Source of the DNA: Cloacimonetes bacterium TCS62
GTDB lineage: Bacteria; Cloacimonadota; Cloacimonadia; Cloacimonadales; TCS61
DNA length: 25,928 bases
Direction: 5' to 3'
Assembly: GCA_001577185.1 (NCBI GenBank)
Contig: LSCM01000007.1
Span: 1 to 25,928 of the forward strand
This document shows, piece after piece, positions 16,251 through 23,956 of the stretch. The position numbers were made by a program, and so were the translations under genes. Below the pieces are notes generated by a model that was not told where the DNA came from, did not search any database, and saw only the letters and a list, made by a program, of their open reading frames with translations. The first letter of the stretch is position 1. Each line of letters starts with the position of its first letter.

Positions 16251-17480
16251 TTAACTTCCAAATCTAGTAATTAAATCTCTGAATTCTGGGAACGATTTAT
16301 CTATTGCATCGATATCGGTCACTTTGAGATAGCTATATTTGTATTTTAATAAAGAAAAAGATAGTGCAAGACGATGATCTTGGTGTGAAAAGAGTGTAAC
16401 TTTGCTAGGTGATTTCTTTAAAGGATGAATTCTTAAATTGTTCTTGTCGTAATAAATTTCTACGCCAAGGTTTTTAAAATTGGTTACAAGTGCTTTTACC
16501 CTATTTGATTCCTTGTATTTGAGATGAGAGACATTTTCTATAACCATTTTAGAATCGGAAAATAGTGCTAAAATAGCTAAGGTTGGAACTTGATCGGGCA
16601 TATCGATCATATCGAAATTAGAGCCTTTAATAAATTTTTTTGATACTTTGCTTAAATTCTTTTCAAACTCAACTCTTGCCCCTATTTGCATTAAGATTTT
16701 CAGAAAATTACTATCCGGTTGTAGAGAATCTTCAATCCTACCTTTTATGCAGATATTTTTTTCACTAATTGCTCCTAACGCCCATAAATAACAAGCAGAG
16801 GAATAATCTGGTTCTACAATATATTTATCTGGATTCTGATACTTTTGCCCCTGCTTAATCAAGATCTTATCATCTGTAAAATCGATTGTGATGCCGAAAT
16901 CTCGCATGATCTTAATTGTCATATCGATGTAGGATTTTGATACTATCTTGCCCTGCAAATTTAAAATCAGATCATGCTCATAGTCTGGTGCGATAAGCAA
17001 AAGTGCGCTGATAAATTGGCTACTAAGATTAGCTGGGATATCTTGAGTTCCACCTTGCAACTTTGTACCAATGATCGATATATTAGAATTAAACACCTCG
17101 ATCTTTGCTCCCATAGAACGTAGAATTTTAACCAAAGGTTTTATGGGTCTCTTCTTTAATTGTGCAGATGGTTTTATCTTAGTAAGTTTATCTTTCTTAG
17201 TACACATTCTAGCAAGTAAGAATCTATAAGCTGTACCAGAATCGTTGATATTTAAAATATTTTTTCTAGGAGATTTTCCGGTAGGTATGATAGTTAGATT
17301 CTTATCTTTTTCTGAGATCTTCAAACCAAGCTTAGAAATATTTTCCTTCATGGTAACAATATCACTGGCATGAGAAGTATTAGTTATCTTCAATTTTGAA
17401 TCTAAATATGTGGAAATAATTAAAAGTCTATTTAAAATTGATTTTGAACCAGCTAGTGTTATTATATTATCGCATTTCAT
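16251..17480 (-). CDS. aroA: 3-phosphoshikimate 1-carboxyvinyltransferase (EPSP synthase)
   Basis: AroA transfers enolpyruvate from PEP to shikimate-3-phosphate in the chorismate pathway. The protein is 409 aa, slightly shorter than the usual 420-440. Active-site blocks are present: GSKSILNR (Lys13, Ser14, Arg18), DSGTAYRFL (80-88), the Arg-containing LKKRPIKPL (108-116), SSQ (153-155), the catalytic Asp in MPDQVP (Asp296), KESNR (323-327) and QDHR (367-370). The region around residue 82 reads DSGTAY rather than the commoner NAGTAM, so the enzyme is divergent. A GGGAG site precedes the ATG. It is the first gene of the minus block, divergent from the ABC genes; no other shikimate gene is adjacent. 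Confidence 0.93.
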   Translation of the reverse strand: MKCDNIITLAGSKSILNRLLIISTYLDSKLKITNTSHASDIVTMKENISKLGLKISEKDKNLTIIPTGKSPRKNILNINDSGTAYRFLLARMCTKKDKLTKIKPSAQLKKRPIKPLVKILRSMGAKIEVFNSNISIIGTKLQGGTQDIPANLSSQFISALLLIAPDYEHDLILNLQGKIVSKSYIDMTIKIMRDFGITIDFTDDKILIKQGQKYQNPDKYIVEPDYSSACYLWALGAISEKNICIKGRIEDSLQPDSNFLKILMQIGARVEFEKNLSKVSKKFIKGSNFDMIDMPDQVPTLAILALFSDSKMVIENVSHLKYKESNRVKALVTNFKNLGVEIYYDKNNLRIHPLKKSPSKVTLFSHQDHRLALSFSLLKYKYSYLKVTDIDAIDKSFPEFRDLITRFGS

Positions 17481-17616
17481 TAAGATCTTCTCCCAATTAA
17501 TATGAAACTTTCACTTTTATATTAAATTAGTCAATAAATTAGTTATCTATTTACTTTTTTAGATTGACAATTAACTTTCTTCAACTTTTTTTCTATTTTA
17601 AAAAATTGAGGGAAAT
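17481..17616. promoter_or_regulatory. Divergent promoter region between aroA and the ABC operon
   Basis: This 136-nt AT-rich gap must drive both directions. Toward aroA, TTGACT (minus) at 17529-17534 lies 49 nt before the ATG. Also on the minus strand, TTGTCA at 17565-17570 is followed after 17 nt by GATAAC at 17542-17547. Toward the ABC genes, TTGACA (plus) at 17564-17569 lies 48 nt before the ATG. The two outer boxes overlap in a TTGACAA sequence read from both strands. Confidence 0.4.
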
Positions 17617-18300
17617 ATGAGTGTGTTAATTAATATACAAGATTTAAAGAAAGAATACAAAATGGGTAAGATTAGAGTTCCTGCTCTTAATGGAATTGAT
17701 ATAGAAATATTCGATGGTGAATTTGTAGGAATTATGGGACCTTCCGGTTCTGGTAAATCTACTTTAATGCATATTTTGGGATGCTTAGATACAGCATCTT
17801 CCGGTAAATATTCATTAAGCAAGCAAAATGTGAGTAATTTGAGAAAAAATAAACTATCTGCAATTAGAAATAAACAGATTGGTTTTGTATTTCAAACATT
17901 TAATCTACTACCACATTTGAACATTCAAAAAAATGTTGAATTACCTCTCATGTACGGAGGTTATAGTAGTAGAAAAAGAGCTAAAAAAGCGATAAAAGTA
18001 TTAGAAGAAGTAGGTTTGGGAAATCGTTTGCGGCACAAACCTTCAGAACTCTCTGGTGGACAAAGACAGCGAGTAGCCATTGCGCGCGCTATTGTAAACG
18101 ATCCATCCATAATTCTCGCTGATGAACCTACTGGTAATCTAGACACAAATTCCGGTAATGATATCCTATCGATCTTTTCTGAACTGAATGAACAAGGCCA
18201 TACCGTTATTATGGTTACACATGATCCTGTAGTTGCTAAAAAGGCTAATCGAATTATTCATATTGTTGATGGTTTGATTAAAGATGGCAATAACTCTTAA
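17617..18300 (+). CDS. ABC transporter ATP-binding protein, MacB/LolD type
   Basis: This 227-aa ATPase powers the permease encoded next to it. Walker A GPSGSGKS is at 41-48, the Q-loop Gln at 93, the signature LSGGQ at 145-149, Walker B IILADE at 165-170 and the switch His at 202. The stretch DEPTGNLDTNSG is typical of the LolD/MacB/FtsE-like branch (three-component and mechanotransmission-type ABC systems). A GAGGG site precedes the ATG. The 3' end overlaps the permease gene by 17 nt. Substrate could be lipoproteins, peptides or hydrophobic compounds; no periplasmic adaptor or TolC-like gene is adjacent, so MacAB-type efflux is not demonstrated. Confidence 0.95.
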   Translation: MSVLINIQDLKKEYKMGKIRVPALNGIDIEIFDGEFVGIMGPSGSGKSTLMHILGCLDTASSGKYSLSKQNVSNLRKNKLSAIRNKQIGFVFQTFNLLPHLNIQKNVELPLMYGGYSSRKRAKKAIKVLEEVGLGNRLRHKPSELSGGQRQRVAIARAIVNDPSIILADEPTGNLDTNSGNDILSIFSELNEQGHTVIMVTHDPVVAKKANRIIHIVDGLIKDGNNS

Positions 18301-19510
18301 CGAAAGTCTTAAAATTGGATTTTCCGATTTTTGGTCTCGCAAAATCCGAAGTTTTGTAACTGTAATTGGCATTATACTAGGTACTATGTCTATCATCGTA
18401 GTTCTTTCGCTAATGAATGGAATAAAGAAAAAAACATTGCAGTGGATGATGGAACGAGGTGGATTAAGTAAGATAACTGTAAGGAGAAATTGGCAATACG
18501 ATAATCCAACTAACGCCAGAGAATATTTTACTTGGAAAGAAATAGAATTGATTCGTTCATTGATCCCGGATGCAAAGTATTTCAATCCTCAATTACGTCA
18601 CTGGATCAGATTCTCATATAAGGATAAAGACTATAGATCATCTATTTGGGGTGTAGTTCCGGATTTTAAGTATGTAGAAGAATGGGATGCTGAATCAGGA
18701 AGATTTTTGAGTGATTTTGATATAGACCAATCTAATGATGTGATAGTAATTGGCACAAAGATCCAAGAAGAATTATTTGGGTCCGAAAATCCACTAAATA
18801 AGCTCATTACTGCTCATGGTCGTAGACTTAAGGTAATTGGAGTTATGAAACATCGGTATATGAAAAATGATGGTGCTGTTGGTAGAGATAATGCTTTGTC
18901 ATATTTAAATCGGAGAACTTTTGTACCTTTGAGTACGATGATAAAAAAGGGAACTGGTGAAGATCGTATTACAAGGTTATCTATTAAAGCTCATGATGCA
19001 AAAAGTGCTCCTGCGCTAAAAGAAAAATTGGAAAATATTATTCTGAATCTACGTCATGGTAAACCTGTATTCCAAATCGAATCTGCAGAGGAAGAAGCAA
19101 AAGAAATGGCTAAAAACCAGAAAATATTTCAAACTATCTTTTTTATCGTGAGCATAGTTTCCTTGCTAGTAGGAGGAATTGTCATTGCAAATATCATGTT
19201 AGCTTCCATTCAAGAGCGAACTCGAGAAATTGGAATTCGAATAACTGTAGGAGCTCGTCGCTTTGATATCTTCTTTCAGTTTTTAGTGCAAACGATATTA
19301 GTTACCTCCATCGGAGGTTTATTCGGAATCATATTTGGTCTTTCAATACTTGACATTGTAAGCGGATATTTAGGAATTGATCTGATCGCAGGTATTAATG
19401 TAATTGTAATTGCATTGATAGTTTCTGCCGGAGTCGGTTTTTTTTCCGGTATTATTCCTGCTATTATAGCTAGTAAATTAAATCCAGTAGAGGCATTAAG
19501 ATATGAATAA
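18284..19510 (+). CDS. ABC transporter permease, MacB-like (FtsX-type)
   Basis: This 408-aa membrane protein has the MacB four-helix plan. The N-terminus LNESLKIGFSDFWSRKIRSF leads into helix 1 (about 24-45). A large extracytoplasmic MacB_PCD-type domain spans roughly 50-270. Three C-terminal helices follow, with the family motif ASIQERTREIGIRITVGA between helices 2 and 3. It ends SKLNPVEALRYE, the usual FtsX-fold end. The start is inside the ATPase gene and its stop overlaps the BrkB gene by 8 nt, so the three are translated as a coupled set. It probably forms a homodimer with two copies of the ATPase. Confidence 0.93.
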   Translation: MAITLNESLKIGFSDFWSRKIRSFVTVIGIILGTMSIIVVLSLMNGIKKKTLQWMMERGGLSKITVRRNWQYDNPTNAREYFTWKEIELIRSLIPDAKYFNPQLRHWIRFSYKDKDYRSSIWGVVPDFKYVEEWDAESGRFLSDFDIDQSNDVIVIGTKIQEELFGSENPLNKLITAHGRRLKVIGVMKHRYMKNDGAVGRDNALSYLNRRTFVPLSTMIKKGTGEDRITRLSIKAHDAKSAPALKEKLENIILNLRHGKPVFQIESAEEEAKEMAKNQKIFQTIFFIVSIVSLLVGGIVIANIMLASIQERTREIGIRITVGARRFDIFFQFLVQTILVTSIGGLFGIIFGLSILDIVSGYLGIDLIAGINVIVIALIVSAGVGFFSGIIPAIIASKLNPVEALRYE

Positions 19511-20495
19511 AGAAAAAATATTCAAATTTTTCAAAGTATTCAGACATAAATTTAAGGAAGAAGGTATATACAAAGAATCTGCAGCTTTAACCTTTGTTAC
19601 ATTATTAGGTTTTATCCCGTTTATCATTTTTCTTGTTTTCTTTTTACCTGAACTACCATTCTTAAAATTAGGATCACAATTTAGTGATATTCTAATTTCT
19701 ATTTTCTTACCTGAATCTGCAGAACAGATATCAAATTACATCTCTCAGTTGGCCAATCAGCGGATCTCATTCAATCTATTCAGTTTTATTATCCTATTAT
19801 TCACATCTTATTCTTTATTTAAAATTATTAATGATTCATTTGATAATATCTTAAATGTGCATGAACAAAGAAAAAGAGGTGTAATATATAATTTTATTAA
19901 ATTTTTAGGAATGACCGTTTTCGGTTCATTATTAATCCTGATTTTGCTTTCTACTACCTCAATAACGATTGTTTCCAAGTTTTTTGACCTTTCTTATCTC
20001 AAGGGTATTTTCCTCTACTTAACTCCATTTTTAATCCTATTTATTATTTTTAGCTTAGGTTTCGCATTTATACCTACGATTCGCGTTAAAAGCACCTCTA
20101 TATTTATCGGTTCAGCAGCATCTTCAATAGTTTGGATCATATTCAAATCCTTGTTTAATTGGTATATTTCCACTCTTACCAATACGGAGCTCATATTTGG
20201 TTATTTTGCATCTATACCGATCTTCTTTTTCTGGATCTATTCCAATTGGATCATTATGCTTTGTGGTGTGATCATTGTATCTATTCTAGAAGGAAGACAT
20301 CAAATAAATAATACTAAAGAATCTGATAAAGAAGTTGTTAAGATCACCTTTGAAAAAATTGTTAACAATAAAAATCTGGGTGGATTCCCCAAAGCTAACT
20401 TGAATAAAGATGATGTAAAAAATAAATTAAAAGATCTTTTAGATGAAGACAATAAAGGTGAGCCAAAAGATGAATATACTGAAAATAAGGATTAA
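19503..20495 (+). CDS. YihY/BrkB family membrane protein
   Basis: This 330-aa integral membrane protein has about six helices (near 28-48, 90-108, 132-158, 170-190, 200-216, 231-262). Family hallmarks are the N-terminal ESAALTFVTLLGFIPF block and the ELIFGYFASIPIFFFWIYSN block near 229-248. The last 65 residues are highly charged and cytoplasmic (ending DEYTENKD). The family was once called ribonuclease BN by mistake; its real role is unsettled, with suggestions of transport or envelope function. The gene overlaps the permease by 8 nt with a GAGG site inside the permease gene, and tRNA-Ser begins 19 nt after its stop. Confidence 0.9.
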   Translation: MNKEKIFKFFKVFRHKFKEEGIYKESAALTFVTLLGFIPFIIFLVFFLPELPFLKLGSQFSDILISIFLPESAEQISNYISQLANQRISFNLFSFIILLFTSYSLFKIINDSFDNILNVHEQRKRGVIYNFIKFLGMTVFGSLLILILLSTTSITIVSKFFDLSYLKGIFLYLTPFLILFIIFSLGFAFIPTIRVKSTSIFIGSAASSIVWIIFKSLFNWYISTLTNTELIFGYFASIPIFFFWIYSNWIIMLCGVIIVSILEGRHQINNTKESDKEVVKITFEKIVNNKNLGGFPKANLNKDDVKNKLKDLLDEDNKGEPKDEYTENKD

Positions 20496-20514
20496 TACTT
20501 AAATGATTTCTTGT

Positions 20515-20603
20515 GGAGACGTGTCCGAGTGGCTTAAGGAGCGCGCTTGGAAAGCGCGTATACGTAAAGCGTATCCTGGGTTCAAATCCCAGCGTCTCCG
20601 CCA
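20515..20603 (+). tRNA. tRNA-Ser (anticodon GGA)
   Basis: The acceptor stem GGAGACG (20515-20521) pairs perfectly with CGTCTCC (20593-20599), then discriminator G and an encoded CCA. The anticodon stem CGCGC/GCGCG encloses loop TTGGAAA, giving anticodon GGA (reads UCC and UCU). A long class II variable arm (ATACG-TAAAG-CGTAT) is typical of tRNA-Ser, and the T-arm CTGGG-TTCAAAT-CCCAG is perfect. It lies 19 nt after the BrkB gene with no obvious promoter of its own. Confidence 0.97.
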
Positions 20604-20906
20604 TTTATACTTTGGCTTTTAAGCAAAGCTCGACAACGAAGTAAAAACAAGATTTGGTTTTGCGGACACACTTTTTCATTCTATTATTCTTAGCAAAACA
20701 CAGCAGTTTTGTTCTCTCAGCTTTACATTAGCAAAACGATTTGAAGATAAGATGGGGCTTTTCGAAGCTTTACAAACAAAGTGATGCTTTCAAGTTAGAT
20801 TCGGAAAGTTATATTCAAACTTCTAATCAAACCTTATCCTTCCCGAATCTTTCTCAACTCTCCTGTCGTTCCACTTCCGCAAAGTCGAATCCTAATTTAA
20901 TATTTA
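20604..20906. repeat. Non-coding region with direct and inverted repeats
   Basis: No convincing gene is seen in these 303 nt. By hand count GC is about 36%, against about 25% in the 8999-9208 gap. It holds TTAGCAAAAC twice (20690-20699, 20728-20737), AGCTTTACA twice (20719-20727, 20766-20774), and GTTTTGC at 20657-20663, which is inverted to the GCAAAAC cores. It also holds a 12-nt inverted repeat, AGATTCGGAAAG at 20797-20808 against CTTCCCGAATCT at 20839-20850, with one mismatch and a 30-nt loop. It could be a repeat-family remnant or a structured RNA. The transcript ends of the tRNA unit (plus) and kdsD (minus) must also lie here, but no U-tailed hairpin is visible. Confidence 0.5.
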
Positions 20907-21872
20907 TTATCCAACAACTCCAGCATCGATCAGATCATGCATGTGCAACATTCCAATAGGCTTATTATTTTCATCCACGATAGGGAGCATAGTAATTTTA
21001 TATTGTTCCATCAAATTTAAAGCATCAACAGCTAATTCTTCTTTTTTCATAGTCTTAGGAGATTCCACCATAACCTCAGTAACTAGTGTATTTAGATCCG
21101 CGACTCCTTTTTCCATCATACGACGCAGATCACCATCAGTGATAATACCAACCAATGTTCCATTAGAATCGATAATATTAGTACAACCCATTCCCTTTGA
21201 TGTCATTTCTATAATAGCTCTTTTCATTTTCACATCACTTTTCACAATTGGATTATTTACTCCAGAATGCATTAAGTCAGAAATTCTATAAATTAACTTT
21301 TTACCTATCGTACCTCCGGGGTGATATTGCGCAAAATCTTCTTTTTTAAATTTTCTTTTTTTTACCAGAGCAATTGCTACTGCATCACCTACAGCTAATG
21401 CTACAGTAGTGCTAGATGTAGGCACAAGTCCAAATGGTTCATAATCTTTTGGTACAAAACAATCTATAACGACAGTTGCATTCTTAGCCAAAATAGATTG
21501 CAGATTTCCAGTAAAGGCAATAATTGGAATTTTGCGGAATTTAATGAATGGAATAATAGAAGTTAATTCATCAGTATTGCCACTATTTGAGACTGCAACA
21601 ACAACATCTTTCTTGTCCAAAAGACCCAGATCACCATGAATTCCCTCTGCAGCGTGTAGAAATATAGCTGTAGTCCCTGTACTGGCCAAAGTTGATGCTA
21701 TTTTCCTTGCAATAATACCTGCTTTCCCCATACCGGTAACAACAACTTTTCCTTCGCAATTAAATAGAAGATCGATCGCACCCTCAATTTCAGAATCGAT
21801 CCTATCAGCGACCTGCTTTATTGCTTTAGCTTCGAGATTCAGTTCATCTTTTATAAATTTGATTACATCCAT
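20907..21872 (-). CDS. kdsD: Arabinose-5-phosphate isomerase (KpsF/GutQ family)
   Basis: This enzyme converts ribulose-5-phosphate to arabinose-5-phosphate, the first step toward Kdo for lipopolysaccharide. The 321-aa length is normal. An SIS domain (about 30-165) contains VVTGMGKAGIIARKIA, LHAAEGIHGDLG and AVSNSGNTDEL. A conserved FGLVPTSSTT segment follows. Two CBS domains (about 205-320) include GIITDGDLRRMMEKG and the end IGMLHMHDLIDAGVV. An AGGAGAG site precedes the ATG. It follows thrS by 75 nt on the same strand and may be co-transcribed. Sequence cannot separate the KdsD, KpsF and GutQ forms, but as the only copy here the Kdo role is most likely. Confidence 0.93.
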   Translation of the reverse strand: MDVIKFIKDELNLEAKAIKQVADRIDSEIEGAIDLLFNCEGKVVVTGMGKAGIIARKIASTLASTGTTAIFLHAAEGIHGDLGLLDKKDVVVAVSNSGNTDELTSIIPFIKFRKIPIIAFTGNLQSILAKNATVVIDCFVPKDYEPFGLVPTSSTTVALAVGDAVAIALVKKRKFKKEDFAQYHPGGTIGKKLIYRISDLMHSGVNNPIVKSDVKMKRAIIEMTSKGMGCTNIIDSNGTLVGIITDGDLRRMMEKGVADLNTLVTEVMVESPKTMKKEELAVDALNLMEQYKITMLPIVDENNKPIGMLHMHDLIDAGVVG

Positions 21873-21922
21873 TTTCTCTCCTGCATTTTTGTGTAGCGGT
21901 AGAATATTATTCTGCTTTTTCA

Positions 21923-21941
21923 GACAGCTCGATGAGTTGTC
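21923..21941 (-). other. Small hairpin just after thrS
   Basis: On the minus strand GACA-a-CTC, loop ATC, GAG-c-TGTC forms a 7-bp stem with one mismatch, 6 nt past the thrS stop. No U-run follows, so it is more likely an mRNA processing or stability element than a terminator. A second perfect small palindrome, AGAATATTATTCT, is at 21901-21913. Confidence 0.3.
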
Positions 21942-21947
21942 ACTACC

Positions 21948-23864
21948 TCAATTTTTCTTTTCGATATCTTGTTGAATTACTTCTAAAATTTCTTGAATAT
22001 CTTTTCTACCGATATCACCTTCGGTATGTCTACGTACAGAAACGCTTTCCGCATCCACTTCTTTTTGCCCAACAATGAACATGTAGGGTATTTTCATCAT
22101 TTCAGCTTCACGGATCTTATAACCTATCTTTTCATTTTTATAGTCAATTTCACTGCGGATCCCATGACTTACAAGTTTCGCATTAACTTTTTTAGCATAT
22201 TCAATGAAATTATCAGATATCGGAAGTACTTTTACTTGAACAGGGCACAACCAAATAGGGAAATTACCAGCATGATATTCTATTAAAGTTCCAAAGAAAC
22301 GTTCAACAGAACCTAATAACGCTCTGTGGACCATAAATGGACGATGAGGTTGATTATCTTCACCAATATATTCCATATTGAATCTTTCAGGTAAATTAAA
22401 ATCAAATTGTATAGTAGAGCATTGCCAAGAACGCTTCAAAGCATCTTTGATCTTAATATCTATCTTCGGTCCATAGAATGCTCCACCACCTTCATCAACT
22501 TCAAAATCTATGTCCAATTTATTCAATGCTTTTTCTAAAGCAGAACTTGCTTTTTCCCAATCCTTCTTCTTTCCTACAGCCTTTTCTGGCATTGTAGAAA
22601 GAAATATCTCAAAATCTTCAAATCCAAATGCTTTTAAAATATTCAAGCTAAACTTTATCACATCTTCAATTTCACTATCTAATTGCTGAGGAGTACAAAT
22701 AATGTGAGCATCGTCTTGAGTAAAACCTCTGACTCGCATTAAACCATGTAAGGATCCGGAATTTTCATAACGATAAACTGTTCCCATTTCAGCATATTTT
22801 ATTGGAAGTTCACGGTAACTTCTTTTCTGATTTTGATAAATAGCTATATGAAAGGGACAATTCATTGGTTTGAGATAATACTCTTGTTTATCAACCTCAA
22901 TAGCACTATACATACTCTCATTGTAAAAACCTAGATGTCCACTTTTCTCCCAAAGTTCTGCTTTTCCAATGTGGGGAGTTTGAACAACTTGATATCCCTC
23001 TTCAAAGTGACGTTTTTTCCAATATTCTTCAATGACAGAGCGCATCAAAGCACCATTGGGATGCCATAAAACAAGACCTGGTCCTACATCATCTGAAAAT
23101 GAATAGAGATCAAGTTCCTGCCCTAATTTTCTATGATCACGCTTTTGGGCTTCTTTTAAGTTATGAAGATATTTTTTCATCTCTTTCTTGGAGGGAAATG
23201 TTACACCATAGATCCTTTGTAACATCTTGTTGCTAGCATCACCACGCCAGTAAGCACCTGAGGTTTTAAGAAGCTTTATTGCTTTGATCTTTCCCGAATG
23301 CTGAAGATGAGGTCCACGACAAAGATCGGTAAATTCACCTAACTTATAGATCGATATGATCTCATCTTGGGGAATATCTTCTAGAATCTCTAGTTTATAA
23401 TTTTCTCCCATTTGTTTAAACATCTCTTTTGCTTTCTTTTTGGAGAGTTCCAATCTTTCATACTTGATCTCTTGTTTAGCCAGCTCTTTCATCTTTTGCT
23501 CGATTTTTTCTAGATCTTCATCTGTAAAAGGGACATCTTTATCAAAATCGTAATAAAAACCACTATCGATTGCAGGACCAATAGTCACTTTCACTTTTGG
23601 AAATAGTTTTTTCACTGCTAGTGCCATAAGATGGGCCGAGCTATGCCAATATGTTTCTCTGCCTTCTTTGCTATCAAATTTAAATAGTTCAAAAACTGCA
23701 TCTTGAGTAATTTTATAATCTAAATCGACTTTCTTGTTATTAATCTTTGCTATAACCGTTTGTTTTGCCAAACCAGGACTAATTCCTTCCGCAATTTTGA
23801 GCGGGGATATATTTTTCGGATATTCTTTTACTGAACCATCCGGAAACTTTATTTTTATATTCAT
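21948..23864 (-). CDS. thrS: Threonine--tRNA ligase
   Basis: ThrS charges tRNA-Thr. The 638-aa protein has the full bacterial plan: a TGS domain (1-60, IKIKFPDGSVKEYP), the editing/SAD domain with HSSAHLMALAVKKLFP and a later CRGPHLQHSGKI, the class II catalytic core (about 240-530) with motif 2 around YRYENSGSLHGLMRVRGFTQ and the zinc-ligand Cys in LKPMNCPFH, and the C-terminal anticodon domain (about 535-638). A TAGGAGT site precedes the ATG. The 92-nt gap upstream is far too short for a T-box leader, so regulation by that route is unlikely. Confidence 0.97.
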   Translation of the reverse strand: MNIKIKFPDGSVKEYPKNISPLKIAEGISPGLAKQTVIAKINNKKVDLDYKITQDAVFELFKFDSKEGRETYWHSSAHLMALAVKKLFPKVKVTIGPAIDSGFYYDFDKDVPFTDEDLEKIEQKMKELAKQEIKYERLELSKKKAKEMFKQMGENYKLEILEDIPQDEIISIYKLGEFTDLCRGPHLQHSGKIKAIKLLKTSGAYWRGDASNKMLQRIYGVTFPSKKEMKKYLHNLKEAQKRDHRKLGQELDLYSFSDDVGPGLVLWHPNGALMRSVIEEYWKKRHFEEGYQVVQTPHIGKAELWEKSGHLGFYNESMYSAIEVDKQEYYLKPMNCPFHIAIYQNQKRSYRELPIKYAEMGTVYRYENSGSLHGLMRVRGFTQDDAHIICTPQQLDSEIEDVIKFSLNILKAFGFEDFEIFLSTMPEKAVGKKKDWEKASSALEKALNKLDIDFEVDEGGGAFYGPKIDIKIKDALKRSWQCSTIQFDFNLPERFNMEYIGEDNQPHRPFMVHRALLGSVERFFGTLIEYHAGNFPIWLCPVQVKVLPISDNFIEYAKKVNAKLVSHGIRSEIDYKNEKIGYKIREAEMMKIPYMFIVGQKEVDAESVSVRRHTEGDIGRKDIQEILEVIQQDIEKKN

Positions 23865-23901
23865 ATTTTACTCCTAAAATACTTTTCTTAATTGCAATAG
23901 T

Positions 23902-23919
23902 GGCAGATTATAATCTGGC
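23902..23919. promoter_or_regulatory. Palindrome containing TATAAT upstream of thrS
   Basis: GGCAGATTATAATCTGGC is an 18-nt dyad with one mismatched pair. It sits 38 nt before the thrS ATG and contains TATAAT, which can be read as a -10 on the minus strand. No good -35 at 16-18 nt is seen, so it could be promoter, operator or both. Confidence 0.3.
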
Positions 23920-23956
23920 TTAATTCATACAATTCTGAACAGTCACCACAATTATT

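Noticed and set aside
18166..18585. 139-codon minus-strand open frame opposite the ABC genes
   Set aside because: It lies antisense to the end of the ATPase and start of the permease, both strongly supported, and shows no recognisable protein features.
20606..20628. Hairpin CTTTG-GCTTTTAAG-CAAAG just after tRNA-Ser as a terminator
   Set aside because: The stem is interrupted and it is followed by CTCGAC instead of a T-run.
20741..20959. Plus-strand open frame of 72 codons over the tRNA-kdsD gap
   Set aside because: It starts with TTG without a ribosome site, is low-complexity Ser/Asn-rich and runs into the antisense of kdsD. It is treated as part of the non-coding repeat region.
23865..23956. 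T-box riboswitch upstream of thrS
   Set aside because: The gap is only 92 nt and has no specifier stem or T-box-like terminator/antiterminator.
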